Positions 6,301 through 6,960 of a DNA stretch of 6,960 bases are shown piece by piece. This DNA is from Dermatophilaceae bacterium (GTDB lineage Bacteria > Actinomycetota > Actinomycetes > Actinomycetales > Dermatophilaceae), in NCBI GenBank assembly GCA_013361975.1, contig JABFXB010000117.1:1-6960 (forward strand), read 5' to 3'. The translations under genes and the position numbers were made by a program. The notes beneath the pieces were generated by a model that did no database searches, had not been told where the DNA came from, and saw nothing but the letters and a program-made list of their open reading frames with translations. Positions within the stretch are counted from its first letter, which is position 1. Every line of letters starts with the position of its first letter.

Positions 6301-6731
6301 CCGTCGAGTTCCTTCACGGCCTCGAGCAGGGCGAGGAGTACGAGGTGGAGATCGAGCAGGGCAAACGGCTGCTCATCGGCGTGCAGTCGGTCGGCGAGGC
6401 CGACTCCAAGGGCATGCGCACCGTCATGTGCACCCTCAACGGCCAGTTCCGCCCCATCCAGGTGCGCGACCGCTCGGTCGAGGCGGACGTGAAGTCCGCC
6501 GAGAAGGCCGAGCCGGGCGCGAAGGGCCAGGTCGCGGCGCCGTTTGCCGGCGTGGTGACCTTGGCGGTCGCCGAGGGCGACACTGTCGAGGCGGGAGGGG
6601 TCGTCGCCACGATCGAGGCGATGAAGATGGAGGCCAACATCACCAGCCCCTCCGGCGGCACGGTCTCGCGCGTGGCGATCGGCACCCACCAGCAGGTCGA
6701 GGGGGGAGACCTGCTCGTCGTCATCGGCTGA
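3357..6731 (+). CDS. pyc: Pyruvate carboxylase
   Basis: This biotin enzyme of 1124 residues, the usual length for actinobacterial PYC, makes oxaloacetate from pyruvate, bicarbonate and ATP to refill the TCA cycle. It starts at ATG 3357, with GGAGG at 3348-3352 and the diagnostic M-F-R-K-V-L-V-A-N-R-G-E-I-A. The biotin carboxylase part (about 1-450) has K158, the glycine-rich ATP loop S161-G-G-G-G-R-G-M168, and the catalytic set E288, N290, R292 and E296 in F-I-E-M-N-P-R-I-Q-V-E-H. The carboxyltransferase part (about 520-1000) has D528-T-T-F-R-D-A-H-Q. Metal ligands are D533, K703 (expected to be carboxylated, in I-K-D-M-A-G), H732 and H734 in H-L-H-T-H-D-T. The proton-relay threonine is T867 in K-V-T-P-S-S-K. 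The C-terminal biotin-carrier domain (about 1050-1124) carries the biotinylated lysine K1090 in E-A-M-K-M-E, 35 residues from the end. All three domains are intact, with no frameshift. It is monocistronic as far as the window shows. An 84-codon upstream extension in frame overlaps the tmRNA 5' end and is not part of the protein. Confidence 0.97.
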   Translation: MFRKVLVANRGEIAVRAFRAATELGARTVAVFPYEDRKSEHRLKADEAYQIGEAGHPVRAYLDHEAIVAKAVEAGADAIYPGYGFLSENPLLAEACDAAGITFIGPPASVLHLTGNKARAIAAARDAGLPTLRGSEPGTDLDALAASADVIGFPVFVKAVSGGGGRGMRRVETREALRDALEAAQREAESAFGDPTLYLEEAVVNPRHIEVQVLADGTGETVHLFERDCSLQRRHQKVVEIAPAPNLDGALRDRMCADAVAFARSIGYVNAGTVEFLLGEDGRYVFIEMNPRIQVEHTVTEEVTDIDLVVTQMQIASGETFETLGLRQDDIRTKGFALQCRITTEDPANGFRPDAGTITVYRSAGGSGVRLDGGTVFVGAEVSAHFDSMLVKLTCRGMTFPIAVRRAQRALAEFRIRGVSTNIPFLEAVLSDPVFQQGLATTAFIDQRPELLDARVSADRATKLLTYLADVTVNQPNGPVTTRIRPRNKLPRLPDAPLPRGSRDRLLADGPAAFARALREADQVAVTDTTFRDAHQSLLATRMRTRDLLHVARHVAHLTPQLLSMEAWGGATYDVALRFLAEDPWERLAALREAMPNIPLQMLLRGRNTVGYTPYPTAVTDAFVREAAATGLDIFRIFDSLNDVSQMRPAVEAVLETGTAVAEVALCYTGNLMSPGEKLYTLDYYLRLAEQIAETGAHVLAIKDMAGLLRAPAAARLVTALRERFDLPLHLHTHDTAGGQIGTLLAAIDAGVDAVDAATATMAGTTSQPSLSALVAATDDTARPTGLDIEHVFALEPYWEAVRHLYKPFESGLDSPTGRVYFHEIPGGQLSNLRQQAIALGLGDRFEAVEDTYAAANRILGNLVKVTPSSKVVGDLALALVGAGADPEDFEDDPQRYDIPDSVIGFLNGELGDPPGGWPEPFRTKALAGRRSRPRLTELTPEQEKALADAPRRTLNQLLFPGPASEFERSRESYGDLSVLGTVEFLHGLEQGEEYEVEIEQGKRLLIGVQSVGEADSKGMRTVMCTLNGQFRPIQVRDRSVEADVKSAEKAEPGAKGQVAAPFAGVVTLAVAEGDTVEAGGVVATIEAMKMEANITSPSGGTVSRVAIGTHQQVEGGDLLVVIG

Positions 6732-6787
6732 GCAGCGCCCTCGCCGACCGGCGCGGGCCGAGCGGTGCGGCATACCGGGCGTTCGGC

Positions 6788-6816
6788 TGAAACCGCCACC
6801 CACACGTGGGTACGCT
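6788..6816 (+). promoter_or_regulatory. Candidate promoter of the 3'-edge membrane protein gene
   Basis: TACGCT (6811-6816) fits TANNNT, with TGAAAC 17 bases upstream (6788-6793), a poor -35 match. A start near 6823 would leave a short leader containing GGGCAGG (6834-6840) before the ATG at 6846. I see no convincing terminator for pyc between 6732 and this promoter, only a weak CGCC/GGCG pair at 6742-6753. Confidence 0.3.
6798..6811. repeat. Short inverted repeat touching the -10 box
   Basis: ACCCA (6798-6802) and TGGGT (6807-6811) flank CACG, with the palindrome CACGTG (6803-6808) inside. It lies in the spacer of the candidate promoter and touches its -10 hexamer, where a repressor site could lie. 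It is too short to be sure it is not chance. Confidence 0.25.
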
Positions 6817-6845
6817 CGAACGGTCGGGCGTCTGGGCAGGTGGTG

Positions 6846-6960
6846 ATGGTCGGTCTCCAGCAGCCGAGGGGGTCCGCGACCGGCTCGCGGCGCGGACCAG
6901 GACTGAGCGCGGCCGGCTGGGCGCTCGTCATGGCGCTGTGCGCGCTGGCCATCACGGGCG
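6846..6960 (+). CDS. N-terminus of an unidentified membrane protein (partial)
   Basis: An open frame of 38 codons starts at ATG 6846 and runs off the window. GGGCAGG (6834-6840) is a usable ribosome-binding site at 5 bases. In-frame GTGs at 6840 and 6843 are less likely starts. The first 19 residues are polar and basic (R8, R15, R16), and from about residue 20 a hydrophobic stretch begins (A-A-G-W-A-L-V-M-A-L-C-A-L-A-I), consistent with a first transmembrane helix and a cytoplasmic N-terminus. There is too little sequence to name a family. A membrane sensor or transporter is possible. Confidence 0.5.
   Translation, partial: MVGLQQPRGSATGSRRGPGLSAAGWALVMALCALAITG

Noticed and set aside
4373..6790. 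805-codon plus-strand open frame inside pyc
   Set aside because: This is the second frame of pyc, giving an Arg/Pro/His-rich nonsense product. The pyc frame is intact, so there is no frameshift to explain.

Overview
The window is very GC-rich (roughly 70%). It has strong third-position G/C bias, Shine-Dalgarno motifs of the GGAGG type and a tmRNA with an actinobacterial-type tag (ANSKRTDFALAA). Together these point to a high-GC actinobacterium. An Intrasporangiaceae-like organism is my guess from the gene content, not something the sequence proves. Nearly everything here is core-genome housekeeping. I see no mobile element, CRISPR array or defence island.

Layout. Positions 1-399 (minus) hold the N-terminus of a protein with a Lys-rich head and an Arg/Asp-rich repeat tail, most likely a DEAD-box RNA helicase whose catalytic part lies outside the window. 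Positions 400-689 are non-coding, with a strong hairpin in the leader of that gene and a terminator-like hairpin for the next one. A VanZ-family membrane protein (minus, 690-1052) and a SIMPL/DUF541 protein (plus, 1123-1746) diverge from a 70-bp spacer. Thioredoxin (1809-2195) follows, behind a near-consensus SigR/SigH-type disulfide-stress promoter, and ends in a 13-bp terminator stem. A small DUF4333-type lipoprotein gene (2368-2742) runs toward the tmRNA gene ssrA (minus, 2771-3137). After a 219-bp spacer carrying divergent promoters comes a complete single-chain pyruvate carboxylase (3357-6731). The last 115 bases begin a membrane protein that runs off the edge.

Functional picture. Pyruvate carboxylase supplies oxaloacetate to the TCA cycle. 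Thioredoxin maintains the thiol pool and is probably induced by thiol oxidation. tmRNA rescues stalled ribosomes, and the helicase probably acts in RNA remodelling. These genes do not form one operon, and almost every gene appears to have its own promoter.

The most notable points are not protein genes. (1) A 21-bp inverted repeat (20/21) flanks the tmRNA almost symmetrically, so its leader and trailer could form an rRNA-like processing stem. (2) A GGAATA-N17-GTT promoter sits just before trxA. (3) The octamer CGGCATAC/GTATGCCG occurs five times, and inside genes it forces the otherwise unused Tyr codon TAT.
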